64,000 nt of DNA, taken from Clusia tigrina. Its lineage: Eukaryota; Arthropoda; Insecta; Diptera; Clusiidae. The DNA lies in contig OV050031.1 in assembly GCA_920105625.2 (NCBI GenBank), positions 134,250,014 to 134,314,013 of the forward strand, written 5' to 3'. Positions 19,785-32,029 of this stretch are shown one piece after another (positions within the stretch are counted from its first letter, which is position 1; every line of letters starts with the position of its first letter). The notes under the pieces are model-generated. The model saw nothing but the letters and a program-made list of their open reading frames with translations. It was not told where the DNA came from and did no database searches. Made by a program: the position numbers and the translations under genes.

Positions 19785-21747
19785 TAATACAAGAACTTTT
19801 CTATAATTTTTGAGATGGAAACCTTTACCTATTGCTATTGCTTCCATAGGCTTATTGGCTTCTTCTAATTGGGTTATTGCTTATTTCGTACCATTGTGCA
19901 CCTGTTTCATGAACCCAAAGACAATATAGATAAAGATTACTGCCTCTTTGCCAAAACAGGGAGAATGTTATTCATAGCTATCGCAGAAACAGAATATATA
20001 ACATAATAATAATAGATAACAGACTTCCAATTTCCTTTTTAACATTTCTTCCAGTGAAATCGCAGGGAGGAAAACATTTTCATGTTGAACAAACATGTTT
20101 ATTGTTATTTAAATCAACATTTTCCGTATACATTTTTATTAAAATGTTTCTATATGCAACTTATGCAACTATGCTTATTGCTATATGCATTGTTATGAAA
20201 TAGTTGCAAAAACATACAAAAAGTGTATTTATTCATATGGTATGATAATCTGTTCGGGGTTTTATGTGGGTGTACCAGGAATCTTGAAATAACAAAAAAA
20301 ATTTTTTTTGTATAATTAAATAATAGTTTTTTGGAGGAATTTCCAAAAAAAATTTCGCAGCAATAAAGAGAAGACATTTGGGGAGCTGAACATGCATCTG
20401 GTGCACTAAGATCAACGTGCTTAACAAAGAAGGCGAAATTCATAAGCAGATTAACAATAGAAACTGATACTAGCAGATTCTTTGGGTTCTCAAGTAAAAT
20501 CTTAAAAATGAATTTGATTTTAGAGATTTATATTATTTTCAAGATTGACAATGTTTTCAAACTTGCAACATTTCATTCCAAAAACATATACTCGTATATA
20601 CTATTTTATGAAATCCAATTTCATAAGTACATAAATGAAATGAGGCGATTATGATGAAATTTGGAATTTCTTTGACTCTATATTTTTACATATTTTTGTA
20701 GAAATGGAATTATTGATACTCCCCTCCCCTCTCATATTTTAACTGATTTTGTAAGTTTTTCTTATAATAGTAATAAATACTGTATTCTTTGTATTGAGTA
20801 AGCTGGCATCAGACTCCATGTTTAACAATATTCAATTGGAATTATTGTTTTTAATTTTAATTTTGTTACATTCTGTTTTTATCAGTGGCCAACAACTTAT
20901 ACAATTACATTCCGTTTCAGCAAAGCATTCATATTTGCAGATTTTCGCACTTCTATCTAAGTTTCAAGCTAAGAAAGCTCTGCTTTTAATTTCAACGAAA
21001 GAGAAATAGACAAGGGTCATCAGATAAATACGCTGAAGACACCAGGAGCAATTTTGATTTTTGATAAATTTAATGAAGCCCTGCACAATTGCAAATTATA
21101 AATATCAGATGTAAATCAAAGGAATTTTGTATTTATTTTAGTAAATCTTGGAAAATGCATGATTTGTTAAATGTTTGAATAATCATATGTTCATCTGTGG
21201 CCTATTCCATTTGAACATTTATGTATGAAAATTTTTTGGAAAATAGTTAACTTGTTTAAAATGTTTCTTTTACATCCGATTGAAATACTACAACCACATT
21301 GTATTACAAATTATACCATTCGTACGTACATGAATATATAATTCTATATAATTTAGTAATGCATATTTTTATATATAGTGTGTCTTATTGTCCATTCGAT
21401 TTGAAAATGTATATGAAAATATGTCTAAATGATGTGTGTAGTGCTTGCCAAGTCGACTTGCCAGAATTCTTTTTCGCGACAGACATGTGAAATACTAAAA
21501 CCAGTGTGCTCAATACAACACCCGCATTGACATGGAGATTTGGATTAGGGAACTAATTTTTGGCTCGTATTTTATGAAAAAAAATTCTTACAGCTTTGTG
21601 CGAAACACGTAACATGTGACTCGTTTTTGATAAGTATGCAACGCTAAGGATATCGACATGCGTACATATTTTTGATGTGTTAACATCTATAGCGGCGTGT
21701 AGGGACGAAATCTACAAAGTCAATACATGCAAACAACACACAGAGTC
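19785..21747. other. Unassigned AT-rich DNA
   Basis: No recognised gene. The longest shared frame, minus 20443-20150 (97 codons), is nearly identical in the other arm (59547-59840) but shows no domain, and identity there follows from the palindrome itself. A 140-bp stretch near 21280-21430 is missing in the right arm. Confidence 0.45.
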
Positions 21748-21860
21748 ATTTTTTCTGCGACTGTGAAAACGAAGATTTTCTGCGGCTGCGAAAACGAAGA
21801 TTTTCTGCGACTGCGAAAACGAAGATTTTCTGCGACTGCGAAAACGAAGATTTTCTGCGA
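21748..21860. repeat. 25-bp minisatellite (left arm)
   Basis: About four and a half tandem copies of a 25-bp unit built on TTTTCTGCGACTGCGAAAAC, with one or two substitutions among units. It is flanked by divergent half units (CTGCGAATCAAG). The same number of units occurs in the right arm at 58318-58425. Confidence 0.92.
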
Positions 21861-24677
21861 ATCAAGATTTTATGAATCAAGTCTGGAATTGATTCGAGTC
21901 AGCGAGCGCAACAACAAATTCATGAGAAATATTTCCTTCACAGACATCGGCACGAGCAAATAGCAAAACCTGTCCGGTATATTCTGTGTTAAAAAGAAGT
22001 AATTCTATGCAAAAAAATTAAATCTAAATCAATAAACTATTTTTTTTTATTATCAAATGTAACATTTACTAATGTGTTCATAGAAATCGAACAGGTACCG
22101 TGTAACAAAAAAGTGTTAAAACATCGCCCGTGAGTTCGAACACTCATTGGTTTTTTTTATTTTAGCTAAACCAGAAACAATTATCACGCCAAACAGCACG
22201 TTGTGAGTGTGTTGATTATGTGTGCGAATGGTTTTGGTTAAAAAATATCAAATATGGAGCAAATAACGAATACATGTACATCCCCGCACAGCAATAGCGT
22301 GTGGCTCGTCCACGGACTACAATACTCATACAATATTAATTTGAAATCGAATACACATACAATTGCAATTGTTACATTCATTTGGGGCATGTAACTGCAA
22401 ATTGTTGGTTGCTGTTTGTTAGTTGTGTTTATGTTTCTATAAATTAACGGGAGAATTTTCTGTGTCCGTGGTCTAATGCGGCAACCAACGCATGTTGCTT
22501 CGACTGTTGCTTCGTGTGTAGAATTTAGTTTTTTTAAATCTATTTTTATTTGAGTTCGGTTTTAGCGATGCAATGTATTTCGTATTATTTATGTGAAGGT
22601 CACTTAATAATTCTAACAGTAGGATATTAGCAAATGTTGTTGAATAAGAGATGAGTTTACTTTTAATTGTGAAACAATAATATTTTTAAATATTAAATAT
22701 TTAGATTCAGACTTTTATTTTCTGTAAAAATTGTACCATTAAAATTATTTTACAAAATGACCCCTGGCGTTATTTGGTATATTATATTTTGCTGTGGCCA
22801 TTAGTAAATGTACAATTTGAGTTTAATCCTTTGATTAATTGATGGCTTCAGGTGTCATTACTTAAAATATTTATCTGATTTTTATAGCAAATTTTTATTG
22901 AATTCCAACTTTTATACTTATTAACAACAGCATACATTTTTTCATATGCTTTTCTCATTTCTTTTTCTTTTTTGTTTTTCATTATCTTTCTGTTCTGGCT
23001 TTATCTTATTTCATAAAATTTACTTATTTTTTTATATAATTATTCATTTGTTCAATTATTTATTTGTTTAATTATTTTGTTGCGAACATACCTTGTCATG
23101 ATACAATGTGGTGGCCGCGGCTAGCTCACATCAACGGCCGTGGTTCCCAACCCGCCACACTGCATCGGGTGGGGCAACACCAAAAGGAGAGAAAAGGCAT
23201 CCAACTCACCATTTGTTTTTTTATTCAGCCGGGCATCCTCCTCCTCAATGTCAAGCGAGCCCGCCCCATCGGTTCCGCCTTACCCTACTACAGATTACTA
23301 TTATAAATAATTGACCTATATTCTATCCCACCTCAATGGAACTTTAAATTGTTAGTATATTTTATACGGATTTAATACAATAAACATACATACTCATAAT
23401 CATACACCTCTATAGCTATACTACTTATCTTTTGAAGTCCTCTCTGGATGGACGGAGTGGGGGGCCACTCTCCTGCTCCTATTATTTATCACTACTGCCT
23501 CTATTTAACTCACACTCGAGTTGGCTTTCACTTGCTTCGGGAATATTTCCAATTCTCTTTAACACACATAGATTATAGGAATTTTTTGTTTTTAATTTTC
23601 GAATAATTTTCTCGTATTTAAATTCTTTTACACAAAAAAAATAACGCACACCACGACCCGCAACCGACCGACACACGACAAGATTTCACCAAAACAAGCC
23701 CCGTTTTTTCCTCTATACCGCCTTAAATAAGTTTCCTCTTCCTTCCTAATCCCCGTTTTTTCCAATTTCTTGGATTCCTCCCCTATTCCACCATTGACCG
23801 TTTCATCGGTGAAGCCGATCAGTCAACTCACTTTCAAATTTTTGACTAGTCTGAGGCAGCGCCATTTCTACCTCAGAACTGTCATTATGTTTTGACTCGC
23901 CACATTCACCAGAACAGCGGACAGATGGAAACAAGAAACAGAAAGTGACAAGCAAAACAGAAACAAACAAAAAAACACATGTTGGCAACTAAAAAATACA
24001 ATCGCAACAATTTATTTATTTGATCTTAACTTATTTAATATTTTTTTTGCATATATAATAATAATTTAGTTAATTTAATTTATATTCTTAGTCTTAGTTT
24101 TAAGTAATTTTTGTAGTATAAAATTCGTTGTTATTCTGCTGTTTCTTGATGCATTAAAATATCCTGTCTTATATGTGAACGCTATTAAATTTAATTAATT
24201 TGAATTTGAAGTTGAAAATTATTTCTTCATAGTGTACTTTAACAACTTTATTATACTTCTTCAAACCTTGCATTCCCCTCAATCGTATTTTTTCATTTCT
24301 ACCTTTCCATGGCTGTGCTCAGGACCACACACGGTAACCGTATTCGCGTTCCTAACTCTATTTTATTACTTTTATTCAAGGAAACAATACAATCGAAAAA
24401 GCAGACAAAATAACAATAATAATAAATGCGCAAAAAAAATATGAGTCGCGACAGTATGCATGTGTCGACACGGCCTTCCTGACTATTACACGTCCTTTGG
24501 CATATCTACAAAAATACAAAAGTTCGGTTGTTATATATTGCGTAGATCTGTTAAGAAAATATTTAAAGCAAGATTTGTTTTTTTAGAGTATACATACGCT
24601 CATTTCAGTGATAGAGATTCTCTTTTACGAATCTTCTCCCCAGACTACATATGCTTAGGATATTATGGACCTGATCA
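21861..24677. other. Unassigned DNA, possibly old host or unknown repeat sequence
   Basis: No gene could be supported. GC content rises at 23100-23290 and 23440-23960, where short frames exist on both strands. One minus-strand frame (23988-23803) starts with a hydrophobic signal-like segment, but the right arm has a deletion in it. Arm differences include about 70 bp extra in the right arm opposite 22700. Confidence 0.45.
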
Positions 24678-25364
24678 TTATTGCCTGATCATTGTCTTAT
24701 AAATACAAACTACTTTCGAAGGAGCCAGATCCCACATCTTGCCAAAGATTCTTTTGCACTGCCAAAAAGCTGATAGAGCTTTCGCTACCTTTACTTCAAC
24801 GTGTGATTTCCAGAGAAGCTTACTATCAAGAACAACCCCAAGATATTTCACCTCCCTGGCTAACTGAACCTCCTTTAGTGTTGGCTGAACAAAATCTGCG
24901 ACTTTCATCTTTCTGGTGAAAAGAACTAAATTTGTTTTAGCTGTGTTAATCGAAAGTCCATTGCCTCACATCAAGTTTCAATCTTATTCAGAGTAAACTG
25001 CACTTCACAAAGGCTACATCATTTGCATACGCCTGAGGGTAGTTATCAGAATCATTTAGTGATACAAGTAAAGGGTAAATGACTATATACCGAGTAGGCG
25101 ACAGAGCCCTGAGGGCAACACACCCGACATTATTCCTACCATTGAACGAATCCAATTAACCAGCATATTATCCACACCATGTCGACGAGCAGAGCTGCAC
25201 ATACTGTCAAAGGCAGCATTATCAAAATCATTCTCTATGTCCACAAAAACACACACAGCGTACTTCCGCCTTTCGATGGCATGCTCAATCTTGGTTACAA
25301 GACTATGCAACATCAACTCGCAGGATTTTCCACTTTGATATGCGTGTTGAAATGGAGACAGGGG
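24678..25364 (-). pseudogene. Non-LTR reverse transcriptase fragment (left arm)
   Basis: Minus-strand RT piece of the I/Loa/R1/Jockey assemblage. It starts near 25360 with PFQHAYQSGKS, then MLHSLVTKIEHAIE and VFVDIENDFDNAAF (RT block with the first catalytic Asp). The catalytic strand reads AYANDV instead of AYADDV (about 25030), followed by EVKYLGVVLDSKLLW (about 24850) and the thumb-like end at 24678. The second Asp of the YADD motif is replaced by Asn, and the frame shifts between the two halves. It abuts the mdg3-like pol. Confidence 0.8.
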
Positions 25365-25369
25365 CTATG

Positions 25370-28100
25370 TACGACCTCACTTTTCATCGACGTCTTCATT
25401 TTCATTGACGTCTCTTTCAACGTCTCGATATCGAATCTAGACTTATTATTACTAGCGTCATTCTGGATATTTTCCATTGCCTGAGCTCTAATACGGTCAA
25501 CATCAACGCTTTGCCGCAATTGCCGTACCTATTTTCTGTTTAGCAACTGTAGTGGACTCGCCTTAGTAATTCGATTGGTCGTATAATTTAGTGCTTGTTG
25601 CATGTGATTAAGGACGTCTTGCTATGAGCGTTGACGAGTGTCAACTGCTGTAAACAAATTTTTCAAAGTACGATTTCCCGTAGTGCGTCTTGCACCTGTC
25701 ACAAATTAGTTAATCTATCTTTTCTGAAGAAGAAAAATCGCGAAAGCTCTAGCCAGCAAAACAACTTTCTTGGTCAGCGATTCCACGTGAAGGTACTCCT
25801 AACGATGATATACAAGACTTTAATGTTTTGATGCGGTATCGATGTTAACATATTTCTTGAGGTAATTTTTGCCACTCAATCTGCCAGTTATGGACAATAT
25901 GCCATGGTTTATTAATTTTGGGTATGGGATGAAGTTCTGCTTGAATTTTTCCTGACGGTAATTTTAATAATCTGCAAGCAATGCAATTATCCACAAATTT
26001 GCGAACGTAACTGGAAATCAAGAATAATCATAGATTCGTGGACATGATTTATTACAGACCACCTAAAAGTCCTCGGAATGACCGGCAGACACCGCGTTAT
26101 TCCGTTGTCTTGTACTTTCCGATAAAGGGTTCCCGACCTCAATTCATTCGTTCTTTCCTCATCTTCCACAAGTTCATTGTTACACAATCGAGATACAATG
26201 AAGGACAATTCTAGATTTTTTTGCGGTTTGGCCAGAAGCCAGTTGTCTGAAATTTCAGTCAAATTCAAACACTTTTCCGGAATTTTAGCATTGGGTAGAA
26301 ATTCTACCAGCATTAGATTGCGAGAAAATAAATCGACATGAGCCATACGTTTCCCCTCTCTATATTCGATATCGAAATCAAAAGATTGTAGATCAATCAA
26401 TTTTCGGACGTGAATCCTTCAAGTTGTTACAGTCTGTGAACACTATGAGTTGACGGCCTTGCAGATTGTGATGAAAATATTTTATTGAGTTAACAAGAGC
26501 CAATAGCTCCAACTAGCAAGAAGAAGAAGTCCTCTTGCTATAATATTCAACTATATGGGATTTGCCATTATTTTATGCAATAGAATGGCACCATATCCGG
26601 CGGTGGCATCAGTATGTAACTCTATAGAAAATGGGGGGTCAAAAATTGTCAGTACCGGTTTGTTTGTCAAAATAGAGATTATTTTCTGGCGAATTTGCTC
26701 TTGCTGCGGGGCCATTGAAAATTTAGTATTTTCAGAGACGAGAAAATATAGAGGCTTCATTAACTGGGAGAATTGAGACACGAATTGGCGAATGTAAGAT
26801 GCTAGGCCTATAAATCATCAGAATTGTGTTCAGGAGGGGTTAATATAGGCAGTGCTTCTATTTTTCGTGGATTAGGTCGAATCTCGCCTGCCGTAACTTC
26901 ATAACCAAGATGCTCAAAACTGGATTTGAGAAAAGAGCTTCCGGTGATTTTAAAACAAAATCCGGCATTTGCAAGGATATCTAAGACAATTCTTAATCTC
27001 TTAAATGCTCAAACTTTTGTAGAGGCGACGATCATATTGTCATCCATATACACTATGATGTACGAACGAGAAAGCTCGCCTAAAGATTTAATTACGGCAC
27101 TTTGGAAAACTGAGGGTCTAATCTTAAGAGCAAATGTCATGGTCAAAAATTCGTATTGTCCCTCTGGTATAACGAAAGATGTACGCTCAGTAGAATCAGG
27201 GTGAAGAGGAATTTGGCGAAATCCACTAGCCATATATAAATAAAAAAAATGCTTTGCACCATGCAGTCGAGCGATTTAGTCTAATAAGAGACGTAGTTTT
27301 TTATTCACAATAATCTACACGGAGGCGATCGGAATCGTTTTTCCTTTTAACAAGCAACATAGGCTGACAAACGGAGAACAATGGACGAACGATATTTGAT
27401 TTCAATAACAGTTTCCCTCTCACCTGAAATAAGTCGAAAGGGTCTTCTTTGGACAGTTTTATTCGGGCCTACCAAACTTATTTCTAGCTGATCAGTACTA
27501 ACTCGGGTTGTTGGAATTCCGAATAAGTTTTTAAAATATCCATTAATCGGGTGTTGTCACAAACAATGAATTCAATGTCAGTATTAATGACATCTACGTA
27601 ACCCTCGAGTGCAGAAAAACTTTTCAAGATTTTGGCTTTAAAAATATCGAGATTGTCAAATTAAATCAGAATATCGAAACCCTGGCTTACATGAAACAAA
27701 ACTTTTAAAGAATGATCGCTTAATGTAACATTCGATAAAATTTGCAAGTTACTACCTATCGAGGTATTTCCTACACATTTCAAAACTACAACATTATTAA
27801 TACGTTTTCCCAAAAATTTCTCCTCATACGGTTTCTTTCATAAGCGAACATTCAGCACCAGAGTCGAAACCAAGTGGATACGACTTACTACCGTTCGACT
27901 CAACTACCGTTCAGGAATCCGCTCTTCTCTCGTAAGAATTTCCCTTGTTGTTACTTGAAAACAAACTGCTGTTCCTTGGGCACGCTGGTGAAATATAGAC
28001 AGTGTCTCCACACTTGAAGCATGTTACCGGTGTTACGTTTCGGCCTGATGATGTGCTGGTTGTGTGCTGGATACTTCTTGATGTGATATTGCGACTGGCT
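25370..28100 (-). mobile_element. mdg3-like gypsy pol without LTRs (left arm)
   Basis: Minus-strand order: a CFKCGD knuckle lacking its His (about 28030), protease FDSGAECSL (about 27870), RT with GFRQIPLHPDS and catalytic YMDDNMIVAS (27233-27009), RT end and RNase H with FSIELHTDATAGYGAIL (26781-26551), RNase H/connection IEYREGKRMAHVD (26400-25987), then integrase with LGVPSRGIADQGSCFAG (about 25770). Stops and frameshifts occur in every domain. No LTR was found at either edge: R1-like sequence begins at about 28104 and a non-LTR RT piece at 25364. Confidence 0.8.
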
Positions 28101-28103
28101 TCG

Positions 28104-29760
28104 CTAGTAGTCTATTACTGCCACTGTTCCCGTTAGGTCCGCATACCACGTATTCACATTTTCTGCCTTATATGGTTCTGCTATAACAATGATATCCGCA
28201 TCCACATCAGCCGCGTTCCGCCAAAGGACACCTTGTGTTGCGGTACCGTGATTTATATTTATTTGCAGTAATCTCATGGTGATACTTTTGCGCCTGCCGT
28301 GCACCTGCTGCTGCCAGTTGGATGTGGACTTCTGCAGTAGAGTATTTGTGTCCTCCGTCGCCTTGTGTTCTGGCTCGGCGCATTTTCTGCAAAGGTTTGA
28401 CCTGTCTGTACCGGTACATTTGGATCCTTGGTGATCAGTTTCCCAGCATCTGAAGCACTTGGCTGGCTGTTCGACTTCAGTTATCGGACATCTTGCCCAG
28501 CCTAGACGGATTTGCTTCTCAGCCAGTGCTTTCTTTGCGTTGCCGGCTCTCATTTGTATATATACGTTGCATGTATCGTCGCGCCTAGTCTTCACCATAA
28601 GTATCGATTTCACCATTGCAACGATTCTTAGCAATTTATTTAGATCAGCTACGATGTCCACCGGTGATTTTAGCTCCGGCATAACCCCTCGCACCTGAAT
28701 CGTGACCATCTGCGTGTTGACGTCTACTGTTACGCCTTGTCCCAAAACGTTGGCTAATTTGCTCTCAAAGCACGTCGCCTTTGGCCATCTCTTTCGCTCC
28801 ATGAGCAAGTCACCTTTCTGAGTCCGTCTGAGCTAGTTGACCGCAGAGCCAAGTTCCTCCAATTCATCGCTGGTCTCTATTTTTCTTACTATATCCCCGA
28901 AGGATTCCTTGCCTTCTGACTTTATAATGAAGGCATCGGGCTTCATTCTAATTTGTTTGTTGGCTTTGCGATTCGCGATAGCCTTCCGCCACCTATTTTT
29001 GTGTTGCGCATTTGCCGCTGTCCTCGCTACCGGCACTGGGTCTTTTATCGGTGTATTCTTATTTCGCATATTTCGCACGCGTTTCTCTGTTGGTGCTGGA
29101 GTCTTCTTGTCTGTCGCTTTCGAAGCAGCTATCGGTATAGTCATTGTTATGCCCTGATTCTTTTTGGAAATTTGCTGCCGCTTAGATTTGGCCGTACTGC
29201 TGATTTATTTTAGCGATAACGGTGGATCCCTGACCTTGCTTGCTGATACCGGCGTCGCGGTGAGAACGTTCGCCGTTACTGCCGCTCTTCCTCTAATCGA
29301 CTCCGCCTGCTGTTTTCCAATTCTATCCAGCGTAGCCTCAACCACCTCCGTTTCAAGATTTTGACGTCTCTTTACTACATCCTCTAGCTTTTTTATAGCA
29401 GTTTCCATTTGGTTGCACGGTCTGCACCATTTGCTCAGATGCACCTATCTGTGGGTTAGTTGCAGCTCCCGCGATTCCTGCGCGCTACCTCTGAGTATGC
29501 TATGGCCCTGCTCGCGAGAACTGCCAGTTGCGTCTTCTTTGTTATGATGTTTATCTTTGTCAACCTCTTCGTAACTATCCGCCTCCCTGTGCACTTTCTA
29601 TGTCTATCGGTTGAAGCATAATGCCCTTTGCGGATCCTTTTTTCCTTGTTATAATTACCTCCACCACAATTTCTCTTTCTAATGTCTCTGTGTGCTGAAT
29701 TCTAGTCTGCGGTATCCGATATGAGTCGTATTACAGCACCTGCCACTGTTATTATCGGAG
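28104..29760 (-). mobile_element. R1-like non-LTR element: ORF1 and start of ORF2 (left arm)
   Basis: The minus-strand frame 28808-28104 encodes the C-terminal part of a gag-like ORF1 with CCHC knuckles (CFRCWETDHQGSKC, then CRKCAEPEHKA with the last Cys lost). It runs on in the same frame into the start of ORF2, an APE endonuclease beginning MRLLQININHGTA, then DIIVIAEPYK. Upstream ORF1 pieces lie at 29144-28833 and 29444-29205 in other frames. The element stops abruptly 60 codons into the endonuclease at 28104, where gypsy sequence starts. ORF1 would bind element RNA; this copy cannot do so intact. Confidence 0.75.
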
Positions 29761-30368
29761 ACAGAAGGTAGACTAGTCACGTTTCAGATCGCCATTTCCA
29801 AGAGTTGTCACACCGCTTTACTGATGGCTCTGATGACCAGCCCATCACCTCAATGCCGGGTATTGTTTCGCACGTCCAGTATACCACAACAGATGCCTTT
29901 TCTGGGCTCAGCACCGTTGACACATCCGAGCCAGCTATTCCTCAATGTTACAGCCACCTGTAGATCACCAAGATCCTACAGGGCTCAGATCACAGTTGTG
30001 GACAACGCTAGTCCCTCGCTGTCTCTAGATGGAGGGCGATATCTCACGTCAGTCCATAGATGATCGCTCACTGTCCACCGGTGTCCAAACTGAGTCATCG
30101 CTGGATGAGTCGTCGCTCACTCTGGCTAATAATCAGCTGATGCTGGTATACCATTGCCCGGGTTCGCCACGAGGAGGCAGTGAGTCTTCTTGGAGGAGTT
30201 CTCTGTAAGGATCGCCCTGGCCCCATCCTAGAGGTGGCAGTCAGCAACTTTACCTTAAGATTATCCTCCCTGTTACCATGTAAGTAAATTCACTTTGGGA
30301 TATACAGGAGAATCCCCGCTCGCTTCTCCAGGCAAAACTAAACTTTTCCCAACAATTTGAATAATATT
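29761..30368. other. Unassigned DNA, probable R1-like leader and Helitron 3' flank
   Basis: No coding domain recognised. Since the Loa-like insertion ends in a target duplication, this stretch was once contiguous with the Helitron sequence at 35606 onward. A short GGAGAA...TTCTCC inverted repeat lies near 30309-30331; I could not establish it as a Helitron 3' hairpin because no CTRR end follows directly. Confidence 0.4.
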
Positions 30369-30381
30369 AAAACATTTATTG
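30369..30381. repeat. 13-bp target duplication, left
   Basis: AAAACATTTATTG, repeated at 35593-35605. It defines the 5' end of the Loa-like element. Confidence 0.9.
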
Positions 30382-30681
30382 GTCGGCAGAAATCCTCTTA
30401 GCTGTAGCCTCCACGCGGGTGCCGACTGGGCATTGGGCATCACGGTTTGCAGTGCTGTTGCGGGGTCTACCTGATTTGCAGCAATGCAAACAGGTGGTAC
30501 CTAGCCAAGATAAATATATGAACTCTCCAGTTCCCTCTTGGCGGAGAACTATATATGTTGTGCCCCAATAGGTGACGGAGGAGCTAGTATAAAGATCATT
30601 GGTAAAAAGGTACCTGACGGCAGGTATAAAACGTTAGGGATAGAGTCTTCCCGAAACAAAAACTCATAATGGAGGTCAACG

Positions 30682-31951
30682 ATGGAAAGAAGCGGGCTGG
30701 GATATCAGCCCAAACGTCGGTGGGCTACTACCACCGGCGGGGACAGTGAAGCTATAAGCTGTGTCGCCAGCGACCACACTTCTGTTATAAAGGGAGCAGT
30801 TTACAGCAGTCGTACAGCTACTGCCAACATAACGACGACGTTCGCTCTGCGACGCACAGGAGCCATAGTCCAGGAAGACTCGGACCTCGAAAGCGTAGCG
30901 AGCGTAAATACAATCGACGAAGACGCGCTACTTCGTTCTCCGGCCAAACTCGAAGGTGTCAATTCTGATCGCAAGAAACGGCCTAGAGCTAAGCCAAGTA
31001 AGGAGGGGATGAAAGCGAAAGCGCGATACAAGGCCGCGGTAAAAGTACACGACCGACTTAGCACCAAAAACGACCTGACTCAGCAAGAGAAGGAACGGTT
31101 GGCTTGGGCTAAGGAGGAAGTTAAAAAGGACGGGCACAATTTTCAACTCTCCCAGGGTGTGCCGCATCGGATCCGAAATTCGCGAATAGGTTAGAGGAGC
31201 AAATTGCTGAAAGCGTGGGAAAGATGCCCACCAGGAAAAGGAAATGCAATGACGGTGCTGTGAAGCCAAGCATCAAGCACGATACAGAACGACCTACAAC
31301 GTCCAAAGCAGCGACGGCGGCCAATGAGATTGGCAAGAAATACTTAATCGTGGCGCTCATAGATCGAAGTAATCCGCGGGGCAAATGACGCAAGAACTGT
31401 GGAAAGCGGTGGAGATGAAGCTGCTTGAAACCCTATTCGCAAAAATCTACGCAGACCCCAGCGCTCCTATGCCAGCATTTGACGGAGCAGGAAGGTTCGG
31501 CGGCATCAAAATCATTAAATGCAAAGACGATCCTTCTCTAAATTGGGTAAAGGAAGCCGTAAAAACGCTTCAAGGCCTGTGGGAGGAGGCTTTGCTTGAA
31601 ATTGTCGACCGCAGCAGCATTCCATCGGTACCGAAGGCGAAGGTGCTCATACCGCGCCTGGTGAAATCTGAGGATGCTATGTTACTATTACAACGACCGA
31701 ATCCGGACGTGCCGACGAGCGACTGGAAGGTGCTAAGTGTGGCTAAACCAGCGAATACTGAGGGAGGCCAAAATTACATCTTGCAGATCAATAAGACGGA
31801 AGAATATATATTTTATCCACGGTTTGGGAAGATGTCGTGGGGAGTTGGTAGCGTGTACCTTCACCTCATAAAACGGAACCCGGGAGATGATAAGAAAACA
31901 CGCTCGATACTGGGGAGGTGGAAAAAGATCTTGGCCTGCAGGAGGTCTTGA
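30682..31951 (+). pseudogene. Loa-like ORF1 (gag-like, DUF4780-type)
   Basis: The first part (30682-31194) is basic and Ser/Thr-rich with a helical Lys/Glu segment (KAKARYKAAVKVHDRL). A one-base frameshift near 31190 leads to the second part (31385-31951). There IVALIDRSNPRGQMT, CFDGAG-like PAFDGAGRFGGIKII and PTSDWKVLSV match the DUF4780 region typical of Loa-group ORF1 proteins. The role is presumably element RNA binding. The frameshift is shared with the right arm, so it predates the inverted duplication. Confidence 0.75.
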
Positions 31952-32029
31952 AAGCCTCTCTGAACTTACGGGATGTGGAGAAGGGTGATCTGGAGAAAAC
32001 ATCCAACCCCGGGAGGTAGCCGGTGCCGC

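Noticed and set aside
20150..20443. 97-codon minus-strand frame nearly identical in both arms, possible small gene
   Set aside because: Identity is explained by the palindrome. The neighbouring noncoding DNA is equally conserved and an overlapping second frame is equally open.
21748..21860. Regular direct repeats considered as a CRISPR-like array
   Set aside because: The units are contiguous without spacers and the context is a eukaryotic genome, so it is a minisatellite.
22085..22155. GAGTTCGAACACTC resembles a Pol III B box, suggesting a tRNA or SINE
   Set aside because: No A box, acceptor stem or cloverleaf could be built around it, and no target duplication or tail was found.
23803..23988. 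Minus-strand frame with a hydrophobic signal-like start and Cys pair
   Set aside because: No conserved domain, no splice or downstream coding evidence, and the frame is broken by a deletion in the other arm.
30309..30331. GGAGAA...TTCTCC hairpin considered as the Helitron 3' terminal hairpin
   Set aside because: On the Helitron sense strand no CTRR terminus lies within the expected 10-12 bases, so the Helitron end remains undefined.
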